Source: Mytilus californianus | Lineage: Eukaryota > Mollusca > Bivalvia > Mytilida > Mytilidae | Length of the DNA stretch: 64,000 bases | NCBI RefSeq assembly: GCF_021869535.1 | Contig: NW_026262668.1 | Span: 139,797,635 to 139,861,634 of the forward strand | Direction of reading: 5' to 3' | Shown here: in pieces, positions 11,421 to 23,700 of the stretch | Position numbering within the stretch: the first letter of the stretch is position 1 | How the letters are laid out: the number at the start of each line of letters is the position of its first letter | The notes under the pieces: model-generated | Databases searched by the model: none | What the model saw: only the letters and a program-made list of their open reading frames with translations | What the model was told of the DNA's origin: nothing | Translations under genes and position numbers: made by a program

Positions 11421-13595
11421 ATGAGATATCATGCTGGTCAGTAGTACCATTAATAAAGTGTGTTATGTCCATCATCGATCGACTGCAACAGTTGTTTACA
11501 TATTTTAATAACGAACACTCAACAGTCCACCTTTTCCAATCAATTATGTAGACTTTGAGATAAATGCTTTCTAATATTTTTCTAATATCTTGCACTTTAA
11601 AATAAAAAAAAAATCAATGTCTTGACTCTTATTCGTCTTCGTTTCAAACCGGGTATTTTTTTGTCTTCTACTCTATTTCCATTTAATCTTAGCCTATCCT
11701 TTTGTAAGATTATACTCCAGTATCTATTATGGCTCTAATGCACTCCTTTTTTATTGACAACGTATCCAGTCCTTGAGAAATCCAAATATTTTGGACGGTT
11801 TCTGGAGGTGATTTAGATGTACAATACTTGACAGTCAGCTTGAGGAAGTTGAAAGCTATACTGATATTGGTATACAGAAAAAACTGTGGCAAGACAAATC
11901 TTATAACTAAAAGAATAAAGATGGCGCGAAGAACATCCTACGCTTTAATGGGGGTCTTAATGGATACGTCTAATGGTGTAAATACAAAGGTTAGCATACC
12001 ATAGAATATATATATATATATATGTTAAGCCAAAATTGCTCCTTGGACTATAATCAGTATAGTGCTTTTAATGACCAGACAGAACAGCAGATTCAGCTGT
12101 ATTCATTCTCTCATTGCAGTTATCAATTGAGGGACAATTGAGTTTACAATACATTATTAAATATTGATCAGACTCGGCAATATCTTGAGAAATTACTGGC
12201 TTTTCCCCACTACATTATTCCGATAGATAGACAGTCATTTCTAAGGTTTATGTTCTAATATTTGTATAATTCTATTTTGAAGTAATTTTTAAAATATTTC
12301 CCCTGTAACACTACAAATTATTATACGTCTGTATGAATCGGTGTTATTCTGATGTTTCCCCTGTTTTGTAAACACAGTTTATAATACCACTTTTGAAGAT
12401 TGCTGGAGTACAACCACATTTATATATTTTGTTAAACAAGTTTTCAATTATAACAAGAATTATATTGTCACCATTCTTCTCATATGTTCATCTATTAACG
12501 ACAGTTCAACAGGGGCTTTAGGGGATGGACGTTTGATTTTCTGGAAAAGCGGGGTTGAAGGGGTAGCAGGAGGGATTTTGAAAATGAATATCCTGGCATG
12601 GAACTAGCTGAAAAAATAAATAATCTTGCCCAAGACAGGATGAAAATAAATATGCTGCAACACAAACTGCGGAAAAAATAAGCATGCGTAGCAACTGATG
12701 AAAATTAATCAATTCAATAAGGCAATTAATAATCCTCCAAAAAGAAAAAAACGAACATCAAGGGACAAGAGTTTTATTGAAGCCATGTGACCACCAGATT
12801 TCTCGCATGGCTTCAATAAAAGATTGACGTAGCTTATTCCCTGATAAAAATGCATCCATGTCTCCCATAAATACCGTGAAAATCACGATTTCCAAATTTA
12901 TTTCTTATTTGAACCTCATCTTAACAGACATTATGCATTTGATCATTTGTCTTATTACCAGTATTTGGCATATCGTGACGCAGACATACATCATAGAGTT
13001 TGCCGTTTAATACGAATACAAGTCAAACCGTTTACTCCCATCTTCTTTTTTTAAAGTAATATATTTGTCCAAGTTTTTTCCATGAAAATCCAACCACCCA
13101 CTCCCGAATCTCTATTGGGCTGGTTTTTTTTTAAAAAAAGGGTTCGTGTTGATCTTGCTTAAGTTTCAAGTGTAGTTCTTTGTGCCTTTTTTGTTTGCCT
13201 GTGGTGTTTATACTGGTAACAAACAGTCTTGTCTATCCTTTGTCGATCTTTGTCATGACAAACTTATTTCAATTTCTAAATTTCACATTCGTACAAGTTT
13301 CAAGGTTAGACTGAAAATTTACATGACCGATGGTCTATGAATTTTGTGATGTCTTAGGGTTAGACAGGAACATATATATATTGATATACGGTTCCCAGGG
13401 TTAGATAAGTGCCAACTACCAATCTGATATTACTTGATGCCTAATCACTTGATATAACTTAATACATATTCCATAGGAGTAACACGACGGGTGTCACATG
13501 TGGTGAAGGATCTGAATACCTTCCACTGAGGAGCACCTGAGATCACCCCTGGTTTTCTTTTATTTTGATTTCAATTTTCATGAAAATACGGTCGG
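11421..13595. other. Intergenic, no gene recognised
   Basis: Only short open frames without recognisable domains. There is an AT dinucleotide tract at about 12005-12022. A short segment near 12760-12830 has matching ends (TTTTATTGAAGCCATG and CATGGCTTCAATAAAA) that form an inverted repeat of about 16 bp. Otherwise nothing stands out. Confidence 0.5.
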
Positions 13596-13598
13596 CGG

Positions 13599-13889
13599 GC
13601 CACGTGAGGGTTGCTAACCTAGAGTAAATAAATAAATAAGCTTTATTTAGAGTCGGCACAGTATACAAACAAGGACATAACATAAGCTCTAATGAGCTTT
13701 TATATTAACCGACATAAATGAAAATAGAGTGAAATGAATACGTAAAACAAGTTAGAACGGCAGCGAATTGGTTGGTTTTGAAATTTCAACATTCAGGTTG
13801 ACTAATAATCACTGCAGGAATGTGTTTGTGTATGTATTTGCAGTTCCGACCACACTCTGAAATTTTAGGTCAGCAACCCCCACGTGGTC
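13599..13889. mobile_element. Small element flanked by 22-bp inverted repeats
   Basis: GGCCACGTGAGGGTTGCTAA near 13599-13618 pairs with AGCAACCCCCACGTGGTC near 13871-13888 over about 22 bp with few mismatches. The inside includes AATAAGCTTTATTTAGAGTC near 13635, a word shared with about 1250. This is consistent with a MITE-like element, but no target-site duplication is obvious. Confidence 0.4.
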
Positions 13890-14011
13890 ATGCTAGCAAT
13901 TGACATCTTTTAAAACACTTCGAGAAACAGTCATTCTTAAACTAACTCTAAGTAGTAATATGTCTGGCATCCCAAACAATTTTCTTATACTTCAGGCTTC
14001 TAATGATAAAG

Positions 14012-15323
14012 CACGGCTGGTAATCTACACACGCAGAACAATTGGTTCTGCAATGAAAACCGTGAGAGGATTTTCCGGTTATGCTTGAGTGGAGTAATTG
14101 TCACCGCTTCGAAAGGTATGTACATTTCTAAATCGCAATTTTCGAATTCAACTGATCAAAATATTGCAAATCGGGGAATGCTATGCTGTGGTGAATACTT
14201 GAACGAAGAGACACTTGTATCATTTACTGTTGTGCATGGAGTAAAACTCCTACAAAATCAATCGTCCCACGAAGTAATTGCCGAAAAAAGTGACATTTCA
14301 ATTTTGAGATGGTTCTATTAACAGACCTACAAGTTCAGATTTAGTTTTTTTCTGTCAACGGGATTGAATGTCGTTTTGGGCGGCGTGTACGCTGTCCGAG
14401 GTTAATAGACATCATAATAAATCTAAAAACTGCCAATTTTCATTATTTCATGCGTGAGGGGATCGGTTCTGTTTGAGGACATCGTGAATGTGTGAGGGGA
14501 AGTGCAAACATTTTAGCTGCACTTTGTGTCTAGTGTGTTTTCATGTACCAGCTTTACATGGAAGTTCAGCTTTGAACGTTGAGTATATTACTTATCACAC
14601 CGCAGGCAATGGTGGCGTATTCTATCCATCTAAATCATAGATTAAAGTCTAAATACATGCACACGAGAGAAAAAACATAGTCAATCATAAATCTAAACCA
14701 CTTATATTTACGTTGTAGCCATTTCCATTTCAATTGTCAATTTATATTTAGTATGAACTTCAATAAAACTATGCAAGTTACTAGCCTTTCTTTGAAGTGA
14801 TTGTTTCATTGTTCGATAAAAAGATATGATTGCACTTCCCCTCACGCATTCACGATGTCCTCACTCAGAACCGATCCTCTCACGCATGAAATAATGAAAA
14901 TTTGCAGTTTTTAGATTTATTAAGACGTCTATTAACCTCGGACAGCGTACACGCCGCCAAAAACGACATCCAATACGGTATACATAAAAAAAAAACTAAA
15001 TCTGAACTTGTAGGTCTGTAGAACCATCTCAAAATTTAAATGTCACTTTTATCGGCAATTACTCGTGGGACGATTGTTTTTGTAGGAGTTTTACTCCATG
15101 CACAACAGTAAATGATACATGTGTCTCTTCGTTAAAGTATTCACCACAGCATACCATTCTTCGATTTGCAATATTTTGATCAGTTGAATTAGAAAATTAC
15201 GATTTAGAAATGTACATACCTTTTGAAGCGGTGACAATTACTCCACTCAAGCATAACCGGAAAATCCCCTCACGGTTTTCATTGCAGAACCGATTGTTCT
15301 GCGTGTGTAGATTACCAGCCGTG
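14012..15323. repeat. Long inverted repeat: two ~495-bp arms around a 322-bp spacer
   Basis: The left arm 14012-14507 starts CACGGCTGGTAATCTACACA and ends GTGAGGGGAAGTGCAA. The right arm 14830-15323 is its reverse complement, starting TTGCACTTCCCCTCAC and ending GATTACCAGCCGTG, with scattered substitutions and small indels. The left arm contains a 78-codon open frame (14085-14321) that the right arm does not preserve cleanly, and I do not recognise the protein. A transcript through the region could fold into a roughly 500-bp duplex. It may be a foldback element or an inverted duplication. Confidence 0.9.
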
Positions 15324-16425
15324 AAAGCTAAAACATGTAAATTGTCTGTCCTACTTCTCCTGCTACACATGTGCAGTCATCTCCTTATCGTGTGAGGTTG
15401 ATGATGATGTGAGTTTTTAACGACCTTGGCTGGCTATACAGTCCTCGCACGCTCGGTGAGATTGATCGTGAGTCCGCTTCAGCCATCTTTGAATTAACAT
15501 GGCACAAACTATAGTACAACTATTTACTGAAATAGGCAAATTTTAACAAAGGAATGCAATTGATTTGTAACATTTTTCATCTGAAGGAAGAATAGTATGT
15601 GTTTAATTCTATCATTTCTAATGTTTTTGAAAAAAACAGAATAATTTTTGTTTCATTCAATTATTGTACAAATCAACCATATTAGGAGAGATAACTCAGA
15701 TGAACTGATTTTATAACGTTACAGAAATCTATAGTAAATACTGAAGTCTATTTTGTTTTGAAACAAGAAAAGGGATTCCGTGACCTAACTCGTCTTTTTA
15801 ATTACATGAAAGCTATCTTAACATTATTTAAAATGTTTTCTTTCAGTCCACACAAAATTGACTGTAATTTTACATTAATTTTGCAGAAGTCAATATCTCG
15901 CATGATTGAATTGTAATCTACTTACCGGAAATGGACTTTGTATCACAACAACCCTTGTCACAAGTGGCCACAACTGATATATTTTGAAAAGCACAGACTG
16001 TCAGTGCCTTGAGTAATTTCATTTGTACATTCAAAGCATCACTACAAAGAAATATATTGCCAAAGTTCTTACAGGGCATCCAGTGCCACGAAGATAAAAA
16101 AGGCCAAAATCCAAAAAAATATTTGTTTTTAGGGTTTCCTTACATGATCTTACATACTTCTTCTTTATTCTTCCCTCCACTATCTGGAGTACCATTACTT
16201 TTGTAGCGTAATACGGTTTAGCAACTATTACTGTAAGCAATTGTGTGCATGTTACAGTGAGAAAAATTTGGTGCACAAACCAGTATAATTTCGCCTATAA
16301 CTCAATTGACAATTGTTCAAGATACTGGTATAAATGATATTGAATCAACTCTACCTGGCATACCCACCACCAAGTTAAAATTGCAACAGCAGATTGTCAC
16401 ATCCAATTATAAGCTAGGGGTTCTA
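15324..16425. other. Intergenic, no gene recognised
   Basis: Short open frames only, with no recognisable domains, RNA genes or obvious repeats. Confidence 0.45.
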
Positions 16426-16427
16426 TC

Positions 16428-16772
16428 CCAGCAGGCCTAGGGTGCTCAGTTTAAAACATGAGGCACAAGTAGCATTAAAGTAATAAACTATATAATTCAC
16501 TATTAATAGTATTATACATGCAGGGATCTATTCCATCACCATACTATATACATTTGGACTGTCCATTTAAGACACAAATTACCCTATTTTTATGTTACCT
16601 TCATGCAACTTATATTAGACTTCTCCAAGGCATTTGATAAGGTACCTCACAAAAAATATTAAGGAAGATGGATAATTATGACATAAGGGGAAATACCTGG
16701 AATTGGGTATCAGCCTCATTTATGTCTAGAAATGTGTCATTAAATCAACATATCAGAATTTGTGTAACTCTG
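16428..16772 (+). mobile_element. Duplicated fragment of a LINE reverse transcriptase
   Basis: Sequence from TCTATCCCAGCAGG to GTGTAACTC is repeated almost exactly at 17964-18313. It includes an RT motif-A-like stretch, DFSKAFDKVPHK, encoded around 16618-16655 with a frame break, followed by NTWNWVSASFMSRN. This copy ends abruptly where the TCCTAGGA-rich array begins. Confidence 0.75.
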
Positions 16773-16779
16773 TAACAGT

Positions 16780-17630
16780 AAATTTGGTCCGGTAGTAAAA
16801 TTTGTCCGCCAGACTTTTTTTCCTAGTTAATCAAGTCCATGACCATTATTTTACTAGGAATTTAAGTCCCAGGACAAATTTTCCTAGGAAAATAAGTCCA
16901 TAGCTAGTAAAATATGTCTGGCACTTATTTTCCTAGGTAAAATTGTCCTAAGACATGTTTTTCTAGTAATTTTTATTATATTTTAAAAATTATTGAAAAT
17001 AAAAAAAAAAAACATTTTCTTAGTTAAGATTGGAAAGTTTCATTAATTTTTCCTATTAAAATAAAAGGTCATTGCCGGACGTTATAACCTAGGCATGTTA
17101 ATGACATGGACATGATGTCCTAGGAAAATTAGTCTGGGGACATAAATTTTATCAAAATATTAGTACACAACTCTTAAACAATATTAAAACATAACATTTA
17201 AATTTAACTTTCAGAATAAAGGGAATGGACGTTATTACCTAGGAATATTAATGACATGGACATGATTTCCTAGGAAAATTAGTCTGGGGACATGAATTTT
17301 ATTAAAATATTAATGCACAACTCTTAAACAATATTGAAACATAAAAATTGAATTTCCATTGTTAACATGTAAATAATTTGTTTCATTAAAATTTTCATTT
17401 TAAAATAAATGGCATGAACGTTTTTACCTAGGAATATCAATGACATGGACATGATTTCCTAGGAAAATTAGTCTGGGGACAAACATTATATTAAAAAAGT
17501 TGATACACAACTCTTAAACAATATTAAAACATAACATTTATATTTACCTTTTAAAATAAAGGACATGGATGTTTTTACCTAGGATTATTACATTGGTAGC
17601 ATTGAATTACATTGATTTCCCAGTCAAATA
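16780..17630. repeat. Array of ~150-180-bp units rich in TCCTAGGA
   Basis: Short early units (16790-16990) carry TTTCCTAGG/AATAAGTCC words. Longer units follow with GGACATGATTTCCTAGGAAA, ATTAGTCTGGGGACA and ACACAACTCTTAAACAATAT near 17105-17190, 17245-17330, 17435-17530 and 17560. TCCTAGGA is palindromic, so each unit has a small dyad. It is non-coding and sits between the two LINE duplicates. Confidence 0.75.
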
Positions 17631-17805
17631 AAAACCGATAATTTCACATGTTTATTTCACTCTCTGATGTCATACAACAATAGGCGTTGTCAAGACGTCG
17701 ATAACATCGGATCAAAACAAATTGTGAATGCGTAGAAAAAAGATATAGTTCGTTACATTTTCTACATCAATTTCATCAAAAAAAGCCATTTGCCAATATA
17801 ATAAA

Positions 17806-17963
17806 AAGAATAACTAATCAAAGAATTCAAATATCGAAAATATTCAACTCGTGACCGAACAACACTGATAATTAACTCATGCGCTACGCGCATTCGTGAA
17901 TTAATGTGTTGTTCGGTCACTTGTTGAATATTTTTCTCTATTTGAATTCTTCGATTAGTTATT
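17806..17963. mobile_element. Foldback hairpin, arms about 70 bp
   Basis: GAATAACTAATCAAAGAATTCAAATA (from 17808) pairs with TATTTGAATTCTTCGATTAG and TTATTC (ending 17963). Inside, TATTCAACTCGTGACCGAAC pairs with GTTCGGTCACTTGTTGAATA. The loop holds a smaller palindrome, ATGCGCTACGCGCAT (17879-17893). It is likely a MITE-type hairpin; the right arm ends exactly at the second copy of the duplicated LINE fragment. Confidence 0.8.
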
Positions 17964-19300
17964 CTATCCCAGCAGGTCTAGGGTGCTCAGTTTAAAACAT
18001 GAGGCACAAGTAGCATTAAAGTAATAAACTATATAATTCACTATTAATAGTATTATACATACAGGGATCTATTCCATCACCATACTATATACATTTGGAC
18101 TGTCCATTTAAGACACAAATTACCCTATTTTTATGTTACCTTCGTTCAACTTATATTAGACTTCTCCAAGGCATTTGATAAGGTACCTCACAAAAAAATA
18201 TTAAGGAAGATGGATAATTATGGCATAAGGGGAAATACCTGGAATTGGGTATCAGCCTCATTTATGTCTAGAAATGTGTCATTAAATCAACATATCAGAA
18301 TTTGTGTAACTCAGCATTTGCTAATTTGTAACTCTTGTTACCTATTGTAACCATTATCATGTAGGGGTTACAAATTCTGATGTGTTGTTTTTAGGACACA
18401 TTTTTGGACATATCATATATATCTAGAAATGTTTCCTAAAATCAACATATCAGAATTTGTAACTGCTACATGAGAATGGTTACACTGGTGACAACGGTAA
18501 CATCAAAAACATTCTTGTTCGCAGATGACTGTATACAGAACTATTAAAAATCAGCAAGATTGTACCATCCTACAAAATTACTTAAACTGCCTAGCCAAAT
18601 GGGAACAAACTTGGGGTATGTAATTCCACCCAGAAAAATGCAACTCCCTCACTGTAACAAGATCACAGTCACCATACAAACATGACTATGTACTTAAAGG
18701 CCACATTTTAGAATCCGTCAACACAGCAAAATATCTTGGTATCACCTTATCCAACAACATGTCGTTGGATACCCCTATTAACAACATCACTGCTAATGCA
18801 AATAAGATCTTGGGCTTTTTAAAAAGAAACTTAAAAATAAATTAGGAAGAAACAAAAAGTTTGGCTTACAAATCTATGGACGATCAACCTAGAATACTGC
18901 TCTTCACTTTGGTCTCCTAACACCCAAAAACAAAAAAATAACATTGAAAAAGTACAAAGAAGGGCAGCACCAACAGGTACCATAACACCAGTAGTGTCAC
19001 TTCCATGATTGATCATCTTAAATGGAAGTCACTTGAAACTTGCAGAAACATCAATCATTCAATGTACAAAATCACACATAAACTTATAGCAGTAGATTCA
19101 AACCTTTACCTTTCACCACAGCCAGTGAAAAACACCAGATTCACCAGTTCACTACAATATCAAACATTCAGCACCAGAACAGATTACTTTAAGTGCATTT
19201 TTTTTCCCATTCACAGTTGTACTGTGGAATTCACTTCCACAGCATATGTTGAACCCTTAGCATGTATGTTACATCACATAATTTTAGAGATATAATTTCC
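17964..19300 (+). mobile_element. LINE (Jockey/CR1-like) reverse transcriptase fragment, degenerate
   Basis: Motif A (DFSKAFDKVPHK) is near 18155-18190. The RT active-site motif FADDC is at about 18517-18531, and a C-terminal RT stretch follows. Recognisable words include YLGITLSNN near 18730-18757, LEYCSSLWSPNTQ near 18890-18928, KVQRRAAPTG near 18949-18980, MIDHLKWKSLETCR at 19005-19046 and NSLPQH-like sequence near 19230. Several frameshifts and stops break the frame (for example TAG at 18842 and the shift after 19295). The 5' end is missing. The element is a dead fragment and is not part of the CROT gene. Confidence 0.75.
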
Positions 19301-20195
19301 TTTTTTATGTCTTATGGCAGAGTGGTCGCCTTGACTCCGTTACAGTATCAAACAAAAAATTGCATCTGCTGGTTCTTCATCCCTTTTTGAGTTCTGTGGC
19401 TGCAAAATCAGAAATCACCCTGGACACAGAATTCCAATATCCAGGTAGATTGACATGGCTTCTTGCAGACTTTTTCTTGTTAAGAGCTAGTTTGGTAAAA
19501 ATCCAGCTAAGCGTATATGTAGTCTAAAACAAAGCAGGCCATTCTCCACTAAAGGGTACAATTTTGTGACATCAACCTAAATATTTCTTACTGGACTTGC
19601 ACTCTTAATTTCTTTCATTTCTTATTGCTGAAAACCTCTTCTTTCAAATGTAGCAAGAGTGGAGATGGTTTCATATGAAATTATTGTTTTTTTAATGTAC
19701 TAAATAACTCCCTTCAGATGATTATGATACATCAGTCTGACATATATTAGTATTGATAACTTGGAATTTTGTCTTGCATATTTGCTGTAAGGCTTCAAAC
19801 TTCTTGACTATGTTTGATCCCCATCATTTCCATATAAACCAGAAAAACAGTGAACTGACAATATCATTGTGCCCACTTGATTTTTTCCCAGCATTCACCT
19901 GTATTCTTATGTGCATTATGTCTCCCTACCTACAGAAATATATCAATCTCATTATTTATCACATATTTATCTAAGTCACAATATGGAACTTATCCCAATT
20001 AAGATAGTCCCCCCTTTGCACAATGACTTATGTAGATTTTATGCCCATCAAACGCCTTAATGATGTAATGTAATGTCTAAAACCAAAAACCAAAAACTTT
20101 TACAGAAAGAGGATGATAAGAATAATGAGTATTTAGCGTGCAAATCCGCATAAACTGTGGAAATAGCCTCATTTTGAGATCTTGTCATTACTATT
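19301..20195. other. Intergenic region upstream of CROT, no gene recognised
   Basis: No convincing coding sequence. The CROT promoter and any non-coding first exon may be here or further upstream, but I cannot identify them. Confidence 0.4.
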
Positions 20196-20303
20196 TAGAT
20201 ATGAACCAAGGCTTTATACAAAAAGATATTTTACTACAAAATGTGTTTCATAAAGATGTTTTAAGTGTAAAATATCTTTTTGTGTAAAGCCTTGCCTCAT
20301 ATC
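20196..20303. repeat. Palindromic element, ~40-bp arms
   Basis: TAGATATGAACCAAGGCTTT followed by ATACAAAAAGATATTTTAC pairs with GTAAAATATCTTTTTGTGTA followed by AAGCCTTGCCTCATATCTA. The loop is about 28 bases. It looks like a MITE-type hairpin immediately upstream of CROT coding exon 1. Confidence 0.8.
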
Positions 20304-20607
20304 TATTTTGTCCAAAAACTATGAATAAAGTAGCAATGTTTAAGACATCATAGTGAAATTACAAACTTGTCACCTTTCTGCACTAAAGTTTCAAGATGTT
20401 ATTAATCTGTTCATTTATCCAAAAAAATTAGCATAATTTTGAAAGTCTTGAATAATTTTACAATTTTTGCAATTTTCAAATAATAACTTATCATACTTGG
20501 TCTCCTACTTCACCATGTTCTTTTTTGAATGAACCAAGTGGCATACCGGTAAATTAGATTTGAATGAAAAAAATAAACAAGTTCTTATTGTAATGTTTAT
20601 TTGTAGA

Positions 20608-20737
20608 ATGGATGGTAACATAGACCCAGACCTAATTTATAGTACGACTGAAGAGAAGACATTCAGTAATCAGGATAAATTACCTCCCTTACCTGTACCA
20701 GATCTTAGTCATACACTGGACAGATATTTAGATTCTG
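20608..20737 (+). CDS. CROT coding exon 1
   Basis: Codes residues 1-43 (MDGNIDP... to RYLDS) and ends in phase 1 (TCTG, then GTGAGT). ATG 20608 lies two bases after a possible acceptor (TTTATTTGTAG ending at 20606), so a 5' non-coding exon is likely. The frame is also open upstream to an ATG at 20560, but that segment looks like intron. The conserved LPPLPVPDL motif starts the acyltransferase family domain. Confidence 0.9.
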
Positions 20738-23700
20738 GTGAGTTATAGCTAAGATCACCTCCCTTACCTGTACCAGATCTTAGTCATAGACTGGAGAGAT
20801 ATTTAGATTCTGGTGAGTTATAGCTAAGATTACCTCACTTACCTGTACCAGATCATAGTGATACACTGGACAGATATTTAGATTCTGGTGAGTTATACCT
20901 AAGATTACCTCCCTTACCTGTACCAGATCTTAGTCATACACTTGACAGATATTTAGATTCTGGTGAGTTATAGGTGACATTACCTCCCTTACCTGTACCA
21001 AATCTTAGTCATACACTGGACAGATATTCACATTCTGGTGAGTTATACCTAAGATTACTTCACTTACCTGTACCAGATCTTAGTCATACACTGGACAGAT
21101 ATTCAGATTCTGGTGAGTTACAGCTAAGATTACCTCACTTGTACCAGATCTTAGTCATGCACTGGACAGATATATTTAGATTTTGGTGAGTTATAGCTAA
21201 GATTACATTCCTTACCTGTACCAGATCTAAGTCATACACTGGACAGATATTTAGATTCTGGTTAGTTATAGCTAAGATTACCTCCCTTACCTGTACCAGA
21301 TCTTAGTCATACACTGGACAGATATTTAGATTCTGGTGAGTTATACCTAAGATTACCTCCCTTACCTGTACAAGATCTTAGTCATACACTGGACAGATAT
21401 TAAGATTCTGGTGAGTTATAGCTAAGATTACCTCCCTTACCTGTACCAGATCTTAGTCATACACTGGACAGATATTAAGATTCTGGTGAGTAAACTTACA
21501 GCTAAGATTACCTCCATTATTGTACCAGGTCTTAGTCATACACTGGACAGATTAATATTTAGATTTTGGTGAGTTATAGCTAAGATTACCTCCCTTACCT
21601 GTACCAGATCTAAGTAAATCATACACTGGACAGATATTTAGATTCTGAGACTAATGTTTGAAATGCTTTAAAACCGGGAAAATCTCACAAATAGTCTCAA
21701 GTTAGTTATGTCTCCCTGAAAGTATCAAATCTGAGTAACATACTGAACAGATGTACCAAATCTAAGAACACACAGGACAGATATTAAGTATTAGGTGTGA
21801 GGTCGGTTATGTCCACTACCTGTACCAAATCTGAGTAACACAGGTGTTATATCCTGTATCTGAACCAAATTTGAGTAACACACTTGACAGATATTTAGTA
21901 TCAGGTGGGTTATATCTGCCAATGTGTATCAAATCGGAATAACACTCTGGACAGATATTTTGTACCAAATGGGTTATTTCCCCTTTTTGTACCAAATTTG
22001 AGTAATACACTAGACAGCTATTTAGTATAAGGTGGGTTATGTTCCTTATTTGTACAAAATCTGAGTTTAACACTGACCAGATATTTAGTATCAGGTGGGT
22101 TATGCCCCGTGCATGTATCAAATCTGAGTAACTCACTGAACATATAATAAGTATAAGAAGGCTTGTACATGTACCAAATCAGAGTAACACAGGTTACATG
22201 TAGTTATATCCTGTATCTGAACCAAATATGAGTAACACACCTGGACATATATTTAGTATCAGGTGGATTATTTCCCCTCTTTATACCAAATCTGAGTAAC
22301 ACATTAGACCGCTATGGGCTATGTCCCTTACCTGTACAAAATCAAAGTGACACTGGCCAGATATTTTGTATCAGGTGGGTTATGTACCTTATTTAACAGT
22401 GGGTTATGTCCGATTACCTGTACCTAATCTGAGTAGCACAGTGAACAGATATTTAGTATCTGATGAGTTATGCCCCCTGCATGTACCAAATCTGAGTTAC
22501 ACACTAGACAGAAGTTAAGTTTTGCCCCTACCTTTACCAAATCTGTGTAATGCACTGGACAGATACTCAGTGTAAGTTTAACTATATTCTATGATTGTAC
22601 CTGACCTTTGGTGTGTTAATAGCAAATTAATTTTCTTTTTCAGTAAAACCCCATGTAACACCGGAGCAATATAGACAGACAGAATTTATTGTTCAACAGT
22701 TTGCATCTGGTGTTGGCAAAGAATTGCATAAGGAGCTTTTAGAAAAGGCTAAACACTCTAGAAATTGGGTATGTAAATGGCCTACTAGATTAGGATTTCA
22801 TTAAAAATTTCTGATTTTATAACAGTATATGTAAAAATATCAATATTTAGATCATTAGTATTATGACCCTGTATTTCTGGTTCTTGATTTCCAAGTCATG
22901 TTCATCATGTACAATTTATTAAAACTGTTTGTACTTATTGTAACTGATATCATTTGTTAAGAGAAGGTGGACCAGGCAGTGCTTAACAATTTTCCAATGT
23001 CTATACATTTCCTGTGGCAGTCAGAATGTGTTCCCCTTTTATGTCTCTTCACAACCCTCTTCCTTTTATGTTCAAATATCTTTGTTCATTTTGTATCACC
23101 TATTTCTTATTAAAATAAGGAGATGTGGTATGATTGCCAATGAGACAAATATCCTTGTTCATTTTTTATCACCCAAATCTTATTAAAATAAGGAGATGTG
23201 GTACACAGGGGGGTCTCAACATGGGATTTTGGGTACAATTGTGCAGCTGGCATTTAAAAAACACCCACCATTCATATATTGAATAATTGTGAAATCCCTA
23301 CCTATACATATATTTCACAGCGAAATCATAACCCATTCAGTGAAGATTGTTGCACAACAAACTGAAAAATTATGACCCATTGATATATCTCAATTACTAC
23401 CTAGCTATTGATATATTTCCTCGGTAAAATTGCACCCCATTGATATATTTGACGTATCAAAAAAGGGACCCATTCAAGCGGCACATATGTATATACCTTC
23501 ATATAGGAAGAGACCCCCCCCCCCCCCCCCCCCCCCCCCGTTATGTGGTATGAGGCCAATGAGACAACTATCTTTGTTTATTTTGTATCACCTATTTCTT
23601 ATTAAAATAAGGAGATGTGGTATGATTGCCAATGAGACAAACATCCTTGTTTATATTGTATCACCTATTTCTTATTAAAATAAGGAGATGTGGTATGATT

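Noticed and set aside
14085..14321. 78-codon frame in the left arm of the long inverted repeat
   Set aside because: No recognised family; the mirrored copy in the right arm has disrupting changes. Kept only as an observation.
16428..18313. Long terminal repeats of an LTR retrotransposon
   Set aside because: The direct repeats contain LINE reverse-transcriptase coding sequence, lack TG...CA ends, and the inside has no gag or pol.
20560..20607. Upstream in-frame ATG for CROT (MNEKNKQVLIVMFICR extension)
   Set aside because: The extension overlaps a likely acceptor (TTTATTTGTAG at 20606) and has no counterpart in the family; ATG 20608 fits the usual length.
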